A DNA stretch of 64,000 nt from contig CP031591.1 of the NCBI GenBank assembly GCA_003217735.2, forward strand, positions 50,799 through 114,798. The letters run 5' to 3'. Both the position numbers and the translations under genes were made by a program. Shown piece after piece: positions 34,965 through 43,844 of the stretch (the first letter of the stretch is position 1; each line of letters opens with the position of its first letter). The stretch is from Marinibacterium anthonyi. Its GTDB lineage: Bacteria; Pseudomonadota; Alphaproteobacteria; Rhodobacterales; Rhodobacteraceae. The notes beneath the pieces are model-generated. The model ran no database searches. It saw only the letters and a program-made list of their open reading frames with translations, and had not been told where the DNA came from.

Positions 34965-35219
34965 TCAGGCCCGGTTGCGAGCGATGACTTCGGCGGCCGT
35001 CAGCGGCCTGTAGCTGGTCTCGGGCGCTGCGAAGGCGCGGGTCAGCTCGGCCTTCAGCCGGTCGAAAGCCTCCTGCTCGGCCCGCTCCTTGTCTCGCCGG
35101 ATCAGGTCGCGCACGTATTCGCTGATGTTCTCGTAGGAGCCGTTCTCGCCGACATTGGCCGCGACGAAATCGCTGAGCGCACCGCTCAGACGGACGGTCA
35201 TGGTCGTGGTGCGGGACAT
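34965..35219 (-). CDS. parD: ParD-type ribbon-helix-helix antitoxin
   Basis: The 84-residue protein starts with SRTTTMTVRLSGALSDFVAA, a ribbon-helix-helix DNA-binding domain, then NISEYVRDLIRRD and a toxin-binding tail. It neutralises the ParE encoded next and should repress the pair's promoter. That promoter likely lies in the AT-rich 35220-35280 (gtattcaatataacc). Confidence 0.88.
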   Translation of the reverse strand: MSRTTTMTVRLSGALSDFVAANVGENGSYENISEYVRDLIRRDKERAEQEAFDRLKAELTRAFAAPETSYRPLTAAEVIARNRA

Positions 35220-35331
35220 GGAAGGCTCCTCATGCTTGGCGCGTATTCAATATAACCAAAAAACACTACACATCAAGTCTGGCGGCGGTGGACCAATTTG
35301 GCCTCCCCGCCGCCTCAGTGGCGGCTTGACC

Positions 35332-35634
35332 TTATTCGGCATCCGCGCCGTCGTGCCGATCGGCCAGCAGCAAGACCATGTGGAACACGATATCCGAGTG
35401 CCTGGCCAGTGCGATCAGATGCTCGCCGCTGGGTCCACGCTCGCCCGCAATCCAGTATTTCACGGTTCGCTCGCTGGCGCCCGTCCACCGCATCGCCGTC
35501 TTGACTGCTCGATGCGTCAAGCCGAGTTCGTCCCGAAGCGCCGCGGCAATGGCGGTCCGGTAGTCGGCGGCATCGGCTTCAAGGTGCACATTTGTGCCCG
35601 TTTTCGGCACAAATGTGCCCGTCTTGGTCCGCAT
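35332..35634 (-). CDS. Small DNA-binding-like protein (HTH)
   Basis: This is a 100-residue product. The central part, RDELGLTHRAVKTAMRWTGA followed by SERTVKYWIAGERGPSGEH, reads as a helix-turn-helix of the phage-regulator type. The C-terminal helix VFHMVLLLADR is hydrophobic. It is divergent from the serine recombinase gene about 100 bases away and could regulate it. Note the repeated FVPKTGTN-like N-terminus, with two imperfect TGT-F/N-V repeats. Confidence 0.65.
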   Translation of the reverse strand: MRTKTGTFVPKTGTNVHLEADAADYRTAIAAALRDELGLTHRAVKTAMRWTGASERTVKYWIAGERGPSGEHLIALARHSDIVFHMVLLLADRHDGADAE

Positions 35635-35737
35635 CTCTGCGTCCTCCTTCGATAATACTCTGGGAAGGACATGAAAAGCGGCAGTTCGTATTTGCGCCCA
35701 ATCTGCGGTAGAGGGCCATCAGCTCGAAGCAGCCCAC

Positions 35738-37336
35738 ATGATTTCTTGGGAGGCGGGCGTGGCTCGGGGAAAAGCACCATTATCCGAAGGAGAAACCGAG
35801 CCGTCCGCGCAGCTGCTGGCTGCGGAGTACGTCCGGATGTCGACCGAGCATCAACAGTATTCAACCCAGAACCAGGCGCAGACGATCCGCGAATACGCCG
35901 AACGCCGCGGCATCAGGATTGTCAAAACCTATTCGGATGATGCGAAAAGCGGCCTGATCATCGGCGGCAGGATGGCATTGCAGCAGATGATCGCCGATGT
36001 CGAATCCGGCGTGGCCGACTTCAGCGTGATTCTGGTCTATGACGTCACCCGCTGGGGACGTTTTCAGGACACCGACGAATCTGCCTATTACGAATATCGC
36101 TGCCGAAAGGCGGGAATGCAGGTCGCCTATTGCGCCGAGCAATTCGAGAACGATGGTTCTCCGACCTCTACCATCGTCAAAAGCGTCAAGCGGGCAATGG
36201 CGGGCGAATACAGCCGTGAGCTTTCAGTGAAGGTCTTCGCGGGCCAATGCCGTCTGATTGAGCTCGGCTATCGTCAGGGCGGCCCGGCGGGCTTCGGGTT
36301 GCGTCGCGCCCTGCTCAATGAGCGGGGCGAAGTAAAAACCGAACTGAAGCGCGGTGAGCACAAGAGCCTTCAGACGGATCGCGTCGTCCTGGTTCCCGGA
36401 CCAGACGATGAGGTCCGGACGGTGCGCTGGATCTACAGCCAGTTTCTGAAGAAGGGCCTGTCGGAAACCGAAATTGCGACAGAACTGAACGCGCGCGGCA
36501 TCCTCACCGATCTCGGGCGGGCCTGGACCCGCGCGACCGTCCATCAGATCCTGACCAATGAGAAATACATCGGCAACAACGTCTACAACCGGCGCTCGTT
36601 CAAGCTGAAGCGAAAGCGGGTCGCAAACGGCCCGGAGATGTGGATCCGCTCGGACGGCGCCTTCGATGCCATCGTCGAGCCGAAACAGTTTCAGAAGGCC
36701 CAGGCCATCATCGCGGCGCGCAACCGTCGCTTCTCGGATGAGGTGATGCTGGAGCGCCTTGCCCGGCTCTTCCAGCGTCATGGTTACATTTCCGGGCTGG
36801 TGATCGACGAAGCAGATGGCATGCCGTCCAGCGGCGCCTATGCCCATCGCTTCGGCAGCCTGCTCAGGGCCTATTCCCTTGTCGGGTTCACCCCGGATCG
36901 CGACTATCGCTACATCGAAGCCAACCGCCTGTTGCGGCAATTTCACGGCGACGAGATTGAGCGCGTGATCCACGAAATCACCCTGCTTGGCGGTGCTGTG
37001 ATCAGGAACCCTGCGACGGACCTGCTGACCATCAACGGCGAATTCACGGCATCCGTCGTCGTCGCCCGCTGCCGCGAAACCTCCTCAGGCGGCCTGCGCT
37101 GGAAGATCCGCTTCGACACCGGACTCGCGCCCGACATCACCATCGCCATCAGGATGAACCGCACGAACACTGACGCGCTCGATTACTACCTGCTGCCCCA
37201 ATTCGAGATGCGGAGCAAACCTCTGGGGCTTGCAGAGGAGAATGGCCTGATGCTGGACGCCTTCCGCTTTGAAACGTTGAACTTTTTCTTCGACATGGCC
37301 CGGCGCGTTTCCGTTTCCGAGGTGACACCATGGTGA
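35738..37336 (+). CDS. Large serine recombinase
   Basis: This 532-residue site-specific recombinase has an N-terminal resolvase domain with the nucleophile Ser in EYVRMSTEHQQYSTQNQ and Arg residues in VYDVTRWGRFQDTD. A recombinase domain follows (GLSETEIATELNARGILTDL), then a C-terminal extension of about 200 residues without the usual zinc ribbon Cys pairs. Starts at ATG 35738 or GTG 35759 are both possible; gggagg lies before the GTG. Its last 7 bases overlap the first ParB-like gene. This coupling to two ParB-like genes is unlike an ordinary phage integrase. Confidence 0.88.
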   Translation: MISWEAGVARGKAPLSEGETEPSAQLLAAEYVRMSTEHQQYSTQNQAQTIREYAERRGIRIVKTYSDDAKSGLIIGGRMALQQMIADVESGVADFSVILVYDVTRWGRFQDTDESAYYEYRCRKAGMQVAYCAEQFENDGSPTSTIVKSVKRAMAGEYSRELSVKVFAGQCRLIELGYRQGGPAGFGLRRALLNERGEVKTELKRGEHKSLQTDRVVLVPGPDDEVRTVRWIYSQFLKKGLSETEIATELNARGILTDLGRAWTRATVHQILTNEKYIGNNVYNRRSFKLKRKRVANGPEMWIRSDGAFDAIVEPKQFQKAQAIIAARNRRFSDEVMLERLARLFQRHGYISGLVIDEADGMPSSGAYAHRFGSLLRAYSLVGFTPDRDYRYIEANRLLRQFHGDEIERVIHEITLLGGAVIRNPATDLLTINGEFTASVVVARCRETSSGGLRWKIRFDTGLAPDITIAIRMNRTNTDALDYYLLPQFEMRSKPLGLAEENGLMLDAFRFETLNFFFDMARRVSVSEVTPW

Positions 37337-38223
37337 GCGATATCGAAACCCACGCCGAGGTTCAGATTATCCCCATTGCGGCCATCACCGTGGAAAATCC
37401 GCGAGAACGATCTGAAAAGACCTTTCGTGCGCTGGTGGACAGTATCGGCAAGGTCGGGCTGAAGAAGCCGATCACCGTCGCGCAGGATGACACGGCGTCA
37501 GGGGATGCCTATCGGCTGGTCTGCGGTCAGGGGCGGATGGAGGCCTATGTTGCACTGGGCGAAACCCACATCCCGGCCATCGTCGTGGACGCGAACGAGG
37601 TCGAACGACTTCTGCGTAGCGTGATCGAGAATATCGCCCGCCGTCAGCAGCGACCGCTCGAGCTGCTGCAGGACATCGCCATCCTGCGCGACCGAGGATA
37701 CTCGGACCACGACATCACCGAGAAAACCGGATTGTCATGGTCGTACGTTCACGAAATCGGCGAGTTGATCGCCAACGGCGAGGAACGACTGCTGATCGCG
37801 GTCGAGACCGGTCAGATGCCCCTCAGCGTCGCACTGTATATCACGAGGGCGGAAGAGAAGGATGTGCAGAAGGCGCTGGAAGCGGCCTATGCCTCGGGTG
37901 AATTGCGCGGCAAGAAGCTGCTTGAAGCACGGCGGCTGGTGGAACTGCGCCACCGGCACGGCAAGAAAAAGGGTGCCACACGCACAAAACGATCTGGGGT
38001 GCGGATGACATCGGCGGCGCTGGTCCGGGCCTATCGTATCGAGGCAGAACGCCAGCAGGACATGATCCGCAGGGCCCAGTCGACGCGCGGCAACCTGCTG
38101 TTCCTCGACGCAGCGTTCCAGTCCCTGCTCAAGGATGAGAATTTCCTCACTTTGCTCCGTGCCGAGGGGTTGGATTCCCTGCCGAGCATGGTGGTCGACG
38201 GTCTCAAGGAACCTCGGGCATGA
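37330..38223 (+). CDS. ParB/RepB-like protein, first of a tandem pair
   Basis: This 297-residue protein has an N-terminal ParB/Srx-like CTPase-type domain: PIAAITVENPRERSEKTF, GQGRMEAYVALGE and the ENIARRQQRPLE box. A central HTH follows (YSDHDITEKTGLSWSYVHEI), then a RepB-type C-terminal region. No ParA partner is encoded nearby. It starts inside the recombinase gene and ends overlapping the next gene by 4 bases, so the three are one translational unit. Confidence 0.85.
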   Translation: MVSDIETHAEVQIIPIAAITVENPRERSEKTFRALVDSIGKVGLKKPITVAQDDTASGDAYRLVCGQGRMEAYVALGETHIPAIVVDANEVERLLRSVIENIARRQQRPLELLQDIAILRDRGYSDHDITEKTGLSWSYVHEIGELIANGEERLLIAVETGQMPLSVALYITRAEEKDVQKALEAAYASGELRGKKLLEARRLVELRHRHGKKKGATRTKRSGVRMTSAALVRAYRIEAERQQDMIRRAQSTRGNLLFLDAAFQSLLKDENFLTLLRAEGLDSLPSMVVDGLKEPRA

Positions 38224-39155
38224 CACATATGGGCAAAACGCCCCCGCCCAAGGGGCCAGGATTTGAGCCGACCCTGCGTCAGATCCCGATCGCCACCATC
38301 CTGCCGGTGAAGCAACTGCCGATCACGGTTCCCAAGGGCCAGAAGTATGCACAGATCGCCGCATCGATCCGCGAGGCCGGCTTGATCGAACCGCTCGTGG
38401 TTGCGCGCGCTCCTGGTCAGGACGGCACGTTCATCCTGCTCGATGGTCATGTCCGTCTGCATGTCTTGAAGGAAATGGGCGAGGAAACCGTCACCTCCCT
38501 GGTCGCCACAGACGACGAGTCTTTCACCTACAACAAGCGCATCAGCCGTCTCGCGACAATTCAGGAACACAAGATGATCTTGCGGGCCATTGAGCGTGGC
38601 GTGCCAGAGGCCCGTATTGCTGCTGCACTGAATGTGGATGTGGCGTTGATCCGGCGAAAGCGGACATTGCTGAACGGCATCTGCCCCGAGGCTGCTGAAC
38701 TCCTGAAGGACAAGCATTGCCCGGTCAACAGTTTCAGGTCCCTGCGCAAGATGAAGCCCTTGCGGCAGATTCAAGCGGCGGAACTTATGATCGCCGCGAA
38801 CAACTACACGGTGGCCTATACCGAGGCCATCCTTACCGCGACCGATGCCGAAGACCTTGTCGATCCGGAAATGAAAAAAGAAACCTCTGGCATTACGCGC
38901 GAACAGGCGGAGCGGATGAAGGCCGAAATGGCCAGCCTGCAGAAGAACATCAAGTTGATCGAGGGGACGCTTGGCCCCGATCATTTACGCCTTGTGGTAG
39001 CGGGTCGCTACGTCGAACGGCTGCTCACGAATGAACGGATCAATCGCTATCTCGAAAAGAACCATGGAGAGATCCTCGGCGAGTTAGGTCGAATCGTGGC
39101 GGGCCTGTCTCGACCGGAACCGTCTTCGGAAGGGCCCGACGAGGCGGACGATTAA
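38220..39155 (+). CDS. ParB/RepB-like protein, second of a tandem pair
   Basis: This 311-residue protein has ParB-fold sequence (KYAQIAASIREAGLIEPLVV, then LDGHVRLHVLKEMGEE). In place of the canonical ENxxR box it has NKRISRLATIQEH. An HTH-like VPEARIAAALNVDVALIRRK and a coiled C-terminal half follow. It differs strongly from the first ParB-like protein, so this is an old pairing rather than a recent duplication. The start codon overlaps the preceding stop (ATGACA/TGA). It ends the cassette. Confidence 0.82.
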   Translation: MTHMGKTPPPKGPGFEPTLRQIPIATILPVKQLPITVPKGQKYAQIAASIREAGLIEPLVVARAPGQDGTFILLDGHVRLHVLKEMGEETVTSLVATDDESFTYNKRISRLATIQEHKMILRAIERGVPEARIAAALNVDVALIRRKRTLLNGICPEAAELLKDKHCPVNSFRSLRKMKPLRQIQAAELMIAANNYTVAYTEAILTATDAEDLVDPEMKKETSGITREQAERMKAEMASLQKNIKLIEGTLGPDHLRLVVAGRYVERLLTNERINRYLEKNHGEILGELGRIVAGLSRPEPSSEGPDEADD

Positions 39156-39496
39156 GGGATTCTGGAACAATCTGACGATGGGGACCCGGACCCAGTTCAA
39201 GCGCGGGGACCGCGGGAGACGCCGGACTGTGGGCCGGATCAAGCGCGGAGGTGGGGATGGCGGCGAACCCGTTCGGAGCCCACCAAGGTCGGCGGACATA
39301 TCGCCGACCACGCAGGTATTCTTTTGCGATGACTATCTGCGATGTTTGACGGGCGCGCTGCATTCGACCGGATATTGGGTGCCAGTTGGGTTGGCGGCGC
39401 GCCCGCGAGTGACCACGTTTTGGTTGGCCAACACTTCGGTACTCAATGCCTGTCTGCCGCGATGCAGGGCAGGCCAGAATGGATTGGGCCCGCAAG
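39156..39496. other. Gene-free stretch after the recombinase-ParB cassette
   Basis: No real coding frame is seen here. The near-repeat ttcaagcgcggggac / atcaagcgcggaggt (about 39197 and 39239) and the imperfect dyad tcggcggacatatcgccga near 39291 stand out. Such sites could be recombination or ParB-binding sites for the upstream cassette. That is inference. Confidence 0.35.
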
Positions 39497-40339
39497 TCAT
39501 CTCGATATCTCGCCGGCCAGCACCGCGAGTCCGTGCACCGCCAAGGTCGCTGAAAACCTCTGGCACTCAAACTTGCGGATCACATCGAGGACCCGCGCTT
39601 CGTAGGCAGCGTGTCCAATCAAGCGACACAAGTCGGACGCGTGGAACTGGCGGTTCGCCGTTGGTGCGGCTTGCATCTGTCTCAGCAATTCGCGCTCTTT
39701 GGGGTCCGTTGTTGGTCTCGCGGGCGGCTTGACCGCGGGACGAGTTGGAGTTCCCGACGAATTTCGCCACCGGCGCATGAAGCCAAGCAGGAAGCCGGCC
39801 GGCACCCTGCCGTTGCCTCGCGACCGGTTGAAGGCGAGGAAGCGATCCCAGATGACCTGGGTGTCGATGTTCCAGCAGGGCAACGTGGCCTTCACTGCTT
39901 TGATGAGCTCTGCCCAACTGGTCTGAAAAACGTTCGAACTCGCGGTGATATCGATCAGCCCTGAGAAGATAGTTTTGTTATTATTATCTCTAGATAGTGA
40001 TGTGTCGCCTTCACCTGACACGAGATCATGGGTTTCACGCTCCTCGTCGAAGGCGGAAAACCGAAAGATCCAGGGCGCGAACTTGCCATTCGGCTTCGCC
40101 CGCTCGAGCTGCAACTGCGAAGCCTCAAGTTCGTTCAGAAGAACCGTAAGATACTGCCGTGAGACACCCATCTTCTCCGCCAGGGCCGAGAGGGTGAAGG
40201 CTGCCGTTCCGCGCGACAAACCGTTGTAGCCATCCTTCCAGGCGATGGCGTCGAGGATGAGGGTGGCAAGCTTGTGCGCTGCGACAGAGAGATTTGTCTG
40301 TGTAATCCGTCGCAGGATCAGGCCGGTCGTAGGTTCCAT
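39497..40339 (-). CDS. Winged-helix-like protein, unknown function
   Basis: The 280-residue product starts at 40339 after aaggagacctcgact; a longer frame lacks a site. Residues 10-100 include SALAEKMGVSRQYLTVLLNE, a clear helix-turn-helix, and KFAPWIFRFSAF, a wing-like strand. The middle is variable, and the C-terminal part has a charged helical stretch (RPTTDPKERELLRQMQAA). The layout is compatible with a plasmid replication or control protein, but no family is certain. It converges on the recombinase-ParB cassette. Confidence 0.6.
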   Translation of the reverse strand: MEPTTGLILRRITQTNLSVAAHKLATLILDAIAWKDGYNGLSRGTAAFTLSALAEKMGVSRQYLTVLLNELEASQLQLERAKPNGKFAPWIFRFSAFDEERETHDLVSGEGDTSLSRDNNNKTIFSGLIDITASSNVFQTSWAELIKAVKATLPCWNIDTQVIWDRFLAFNRSRGNGRVPAGFLLGFMRRWRNSSGTPTRPAVKPPARPTTDPKERELLRQMQAAPTANRQFHASDLCRLIGHAAYEARVLDVIRKFECQRFSATLAVHGLAVLAGEISR

Positions 40340-40394
40340 AGTCGAGGTCTCCTTGGAGATCCGACGCCATGTCGTGAGACAACAACATTCTTGC

Positions 40395-40468
40395 CAGCAA
40401 AACAACTTTGCTGGTTGCAGGTGTTTTAGCGGTGCGCTAGGAAACTCTTGTTCACGGAGTTTTCTAGC
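40395..40468. repeat. Two inverted repeats upstream of the winged-helix gene
   Basis: ccagcaaa/tttgctgg (40395-40402 and 40408-40415) and ctaggaaactc/gagttttctag (40438-40448 and 40458-40468, one mismatch) lie 56-129 bases upstream of the winged-helix gene. They also lie downstream of the minus-strand gene at 40575. They could be operators, a terminator for that gene, or origin-type structures. Confidence 0.5.
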
Positions 40469-40574
40469 ACGGCGTCAGGCTTCACGGTCTGGCGTCGTCT
40501 CCTTTTCAGGGTTTTGCACAGCCTCCGGTGCAGGGTTGAGATGGCGCGCGCAGCAAAACCGCGCGCAGATTTTG

Positions 40575-41228
40575 TCAGTAGCGAACTTCTTCAGAACCAT
40601 AGTTCCCGGCGTGATCGCGCCAGTCGACGAAGACGGAACGGTAAAAGTAGCTGCCACATCCATTCGGGATGCTCAGGCCGGATGCGGCTGGCACCTGGCC
40701 CACGGTGGATCTTGTCCATCGGTAGTCGCCCTGCACGCCGTAGGACCCCAATCGCGTCGAGTCGCTGCGATTGCAGTCGCCATCTCGGTTTTCGTGCTGG
40801 CGGTACTGGATGTGATACACGCGAATGCTTCGAACGAAGTCAAAGGCGTCGCCCGAGATGTCGATGTCGGCTTGTTCATCCGCTTGGACGCGAACAAGAG
40901 GCAAAGGAGTCGATTCCTGCGGTTCGGGCGGATCGCGGAACGTGATGTCATAAAGGCGTTCCATAGGCGACATTGGACTGGGGTCTTTGAACGACACACC
41001 CATTGGGCACCGCCAGATTTGTAAGGGCGGCTCGATCGGCCATGGCGTGATCCGCCGAATGAAGACCGCTCTGGCATGCGCGCAGGGCGCAGAGGCAGGC
41101 CAACCGCCCGCAAGGCAGATGAGGATCGCACAATCCACCTGATAGGCCTGAGCCGGAGCTGACGAGGCCATTAGTCCGGATATGCTTATTGCCGTGGCTG
41201 TTGCCACGCCGTGGATCACGTGCTTCAT
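40575..41228 (-). CDS. Secreted protein at the T4SS border, unknown function
   Basis: This 217-residue product has a signal peptide (HVIHGVATATAISISGLMAS core, SAPAQA cleavage region) and nine or so Cys, including CAILICLAGGWPASAPCAHA. The C-terminal NGCGSYFYRSVFVDW suggests a disulfide-stabilised periplasmic protein. It is transcribed away from the virB genes. I do not recognise the family with certainty, though conjugative regions often carry such a gene next to virB operons. Confidence 0.6.
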   Translation of the reverse strand: MKHVIHGVATATAISISGLMASSAPAQAYQVDCAILICLAGGWPASAPCAHARAVFIRRITPWPIEPPLQIWRCPMGVSFKDPSPMSPMERLYDITFRDPPEPQESTPLPLVRVQADEQADIDISGDAFDFVRSIRVYHIQYRQHENRDGDCNRSDSTRLGSYGVQGDYRWTRSTVGQVPAASGLSIPNGCGSYFYRSVFVDWRDHAGNYGSEEVRY

Positions 41229-41456
41229 GATGCCGACTCCATCTATAATGGTGCAGCGATACGAAACAACATTAATGATAGCAAGGAGATTTGATTGATG
41301 GCGACATGCGATTGTTTGCCTGTGTCGCTTGAGGGCTTCCAGGATCTGACGCCGGTTCTGGCTGTTTCGGCGTCTTGAAAGTGGCCACAATTGCGGCCCC
41401 CTTTCATGTAAAGTTTCAAACAAACATCTGTACTCAAATACAAATGTGGCGTTCCA

Positions 41457-41654
41457 ATGCGGCCAAGAAAGCGGTCACGGAAGAACAGACCGCATAACCC
41501 CGTCAAACGGCGGGTCACAACGCTCAAGGTCTCGGGACGGGCAGTATCGGAAAACTGTCCCGCCTTGTTCCCCGGCTGGAATCCGGGCGCAGAAGGACGG
41601 GATGGAGCAACGATCCTGTATTGGAGCCTATGTTGGGATCGAACATGCGCTTGA
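41457..41654 (+). CDS. Possible small basic protein
   Basis: A 65-residue frame begins MRPRKRSRKN and contains RRVTTLKVSGR. The basic start and following strand-like segment are protein-like, but no ribosome site is visible and the tail is Cys/Trp-rich. The stretch 41229-41702 holds nothing else that I can support. Confidence 0.2.
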   Translation: MRPRKRSRKNRPHNPVKRRVTTLKVSGRAVSENCPALFPGWNPGAEGRDGATILYWSLCWDRTCA

Positions 41655-41702
41655 AGATTTATGTCAGTATCTGATATGATTGAGCACAGATAGGAGAGTC
41701 TG

Positions 41703-41945
41703 ATGCCAAACGTCCACCTGACCGAACCGATGCAGAAATATGTGCAGGCGCAGATCGAGTCCGGCGCCTACGCCAATCTGAGCGAAGTCGTGCGCGCCGG
41801 CGTAAGGATGCTGATGGAGAAGGATGGCGCCCGGCAGTTCTATGCCCTCAAGGCCGACCTAGAGGAGGCAGCCTCCCTGGCCGAAAATGGAGACTTCACC
41901 GAGTTCGATGCTCAATCCTTCGAACCGGATGCGTTTGATCGCTGA
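41703..41945 (+). CDS. parD: ParD-type antitoxin
   Basis: This 80-residue ribbon-helix-helix protein (PNVHLTEPMQKYVQAQIESG, then NLSEVVRAGVRMLMEKDG) has an acidic toxin-binding tail. The start follows ataggagagtctg. The toxin gene begins 5 bases after its stop. It is unrelated in detail to the ParD at 34965, so the two pairs should not cross-neutralise. Confidence 0.9.
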   Translation: MPNVHLTEPMQKYVQAQIESGAYANLSEVVRAGVRMLMEKDGARQFYALKADLEEAASLAENGDFTEFDAQSFEPDAFDR

Positions 41946-41950
41946 CCCGC

Positions 41951-42271
41951 ATGACCATTCGACTTTCCGATCGGACCAGAGCCGACCTTGAAGAGATCCG
42001 TGCCTACACCGTCGAGACCTGGGGTAGGGACCAATGGCTCGTCTATTACCGCCAGTTGGTCACCGCCTTCGAGCAAATCACCGGGGATCCCGACCGGGGT
42101 CGGGACAGGAGTCTCTTCGTCCCGGGGATGCGATCCGTCAACTGCCAGCGTCACGTTATCTTCTACAAGGGGCTCGATGCGGCGGATGGCGCGGCAGTCA
42201 TCCTGCGCATCGTGCACCAGCGCCGCAACATGCCCGCCCTGGTCTACTACGAGGATCTCGACGGCGGTTAA
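41951..42271 (+). CDS. parE: ParE-type toxin
   Basis: This 106-residue RelE/ParE-fold toxin shows SDRTRADLEEIRAYTVETWG, then YYRQLVTAFEQITGDPDRGR, NCQRHVIFYKG and ILRIVHQRRNMP. It is the partner of the preceding antitoxin. The pair guards the plasmid segment next to the T4SS operon. Confidence 0.9.
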   Translation: MTIRLSDRTRADLEEIRAYTVETWGRDQWLVYYRQLVTAFEQITGDPDRGRDRSLFVPGMRSVNCQRHVIFYKGLDAADGAAVILRIVHQRRNMPALVYYEDLDGG

Positions 42272-42285
42272 GCCCATGCGTTTCC

Positions 42286-42564
42286 TCATTCAAATAGCTC
42301 GACCAGTCTTCCATAGTCTTCACTGACCTCGCGCGCCTCCTGAAACGCGCGTTGGCGCTCGGCATCAAGACAGCGGAAGTATTCCTGGATGTCGGCGATG
42401 TAGCCCTCGAAATCGGAACGCAGCAGATCAGCATATTCTCTAATGTCTTCCCGAGACTGAGGCAAGAACGGTCGTTCGGGAGGTACGCAGTCCGCCGCTG
42501 CGGCTACCGGCATGCTTCCAAGCAGGAGCGCGAACAGCAACGGTGCGTTGCGCGCAATAAACAA
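42286..42564 (-). CDS. Small secreted protein, unknown function
   Basis: This 92-residue product has a signal peptide (LLFALLLGSMPVAAAA-DC) and two Cys in the mature part. The mature chain is acidic and helical (REDIREYADLLRSDFEGYI). Its end lies 15 bases from the toxin's end, so the genes converge. Possibly a periplasmic accessory protein of the conjugation system. Confidence 0.6.
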   Translation of the reverse strand: MFIARNAPLLFALLLGSMPVAAAADCVPPERPFLPQSREDIREYADLLRSDFEGYIADIQEYFRCLDAERQRAFQEAREVSEDYGRLVELFE

Positions 42565-42760
42565 GCGCAGGGCAAAACTCCTTTGCCGCCTTTAAGATTA
42601 TCATTCTGTCGGCTATCACCGTTATCGGAGCAAGGCAATCTGCGTCAAGTCGTTTTAATTGTCTTGCTATCGTTCATGTTGTCTTGTATCGCCCGCGGTG
42701 TTGCGACCCCGTGGGCCCGAGACTGCATCTCACGCAGTAAAAAGGACCGGAGGGTTGGCC

Positions 42761-43120
42761 ATGATAGAAGAAGCACCGAATGTGGTTACAGAAGACGGGC
42801 TGCGCGGCCTCCTTGCCGAAGGCTACCTCATCGAGGTGGTCTGCAAGGAAGGGGCCGAGAAGCGCCATAACAGCTGGTACGGCGCCTGGGTCATCCGGGC
42901 GGTTGCCCCGGATGGCGGTGACGACAAGATGCTTGTCACCAGCCGCAGCGTCCTCAAGCTGCGCGATTTCAAGACCATCGTCGGCCTTGTCAGCTTCCTT
43001 GCCGACATGGGCTGCACGACTGCCAGCATCCCGCTCATCGAAGGCGCCCGCGAGCGCCATGCAGCACCCGGGCGCACGCCCGAGCCACGAACCGGACCGG
43101 TTCTGGTCAAGGACAACTGA
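42761..43120 (+). CDS. Uncharacterised 119-residue protein at the head of the virB operon
   Basis: The ATG follows accggagggttggcc; an earlier in-frame start at 42659 has no site. The soluble product contains RGLLAEGYLIEVVCKEGAEK, WYGAWVIRAV and LRDFKTIVGLVSFLADMGC. The last of these resembles a helix-turn-helix-like tail often found in small plasmid proteins. Its end overlaps the start of the lytic transglycosylase, so it may regulate or accompany the operon. Confidence 0.6.
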   Translation: MIEEAPNVVTEDGLRGLLAEGYLIEVVCKEGAEKRHNSWYGAWVIRAVAPDGGDDKMLVTSRSVLKLRDFKTIVGLVSFLADMGCTTASIPLIEGARERHAAPGRTPEPRTGPVLVKDN

Positions 43121-43844
43121 CCGCGCCTTTGCGCTCGTCGTGCTACTCGGTACAGGTGTTTGTTCCGCACCCTTGGCCGCGTATGCACAGAATGGGGCCG
43201 ACGGTTTCATCTTCCAGGTCAGTCCCGATGGTCGACTGATCGACACCGCCGAGAGCACGAGCACCTTGCGCTCGTTCACTGGCGAAGAAGATGCCCAGAA
43301 TGGGCCCCTTCCAGATCGTCTCTTTCTCTTTGCAGCACCGGAGTCCCGTGGGAATGATGCTCCCCTGAGCGATGTAACGGCTGCCGCCGCGGTCGCCCCG
43401 CGTGCCGTCCGCGCCACACCTGAAATCCTCCACGCCATCGAGACCACGGCGCTGCGCTACGGCAGCCATGACGCTTTGCGTCGGGCGGGCCTGTCGGTCA
43501 GCGATTGGGCGCTGTTCTACCGCGCCAATATCGAGATCGAGAGCGCCTATAACCCGCGTGCCTTGAGCCCGGTCGGGGCCATCGGGCTCGGCCAGCTCAT
43601 GCCCGACACCGCGCGCGATCTCGGCGTCGATCCCCATGACATCGCCCAGAACCTCGACGGCTCGGCCCGTTACCTGTTGATGATGCTCGAGCAGTTCGGC
43701 GATCCCGCGCTGGCGCTCGCGGCCTACAATGCCGGTCCCCATGCGGTCACCCGCCATGGCGGCATTCCCCCCTTTCGAGAAACCCAAGGCCATGTGGCCC
43801 GTGTGACAGCCGTGTTCCAGCGGCTGAGAGGAGACCTTTCGTGA
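43059..43844 (+). CDS. virB1: Lytic transglycosylase (VirB1-like)
   Basis: This 261-residue periplasmic muramidase opens the peptidoglycan for T4SS assembly. The signal segment is FALVVLLGTGVCSAPLAAYA at residues about 22-42. The SLT catalytic domain shows ANIEIESAYNPRALSPVGAI (catalytic Glu) and LGQLMPDTARDLGV, then ALAAYNAGPHAV. The ATG at 43059 lies inside the preceding gene and gives a long n-region. It overlaps the next gene by 4 bases. Confidence 0.85.
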   Translation: MQHPGARPSHEPDRFWSRTTDRAFALVVLLGTGVCSAPLAAYAQNGADGFIFQVSPDGRLIDTAESTSTLRSFTGEEDAQNGPLPDRLFLFAAPESRGNDAPLSDVTAAAAVAPRAVRATPEILHAIETTALRYGSHDALRRAGLSVSDWALFYRANIEIESAYNPRALSPVGAIGLGQLMPDTARDLGVDPHDIAQNLDGSARYLLMMLEQFGDPALALAAYNAGPHAVTRHGGIPPFRETQGHVARVTAVFQRLRGDLS

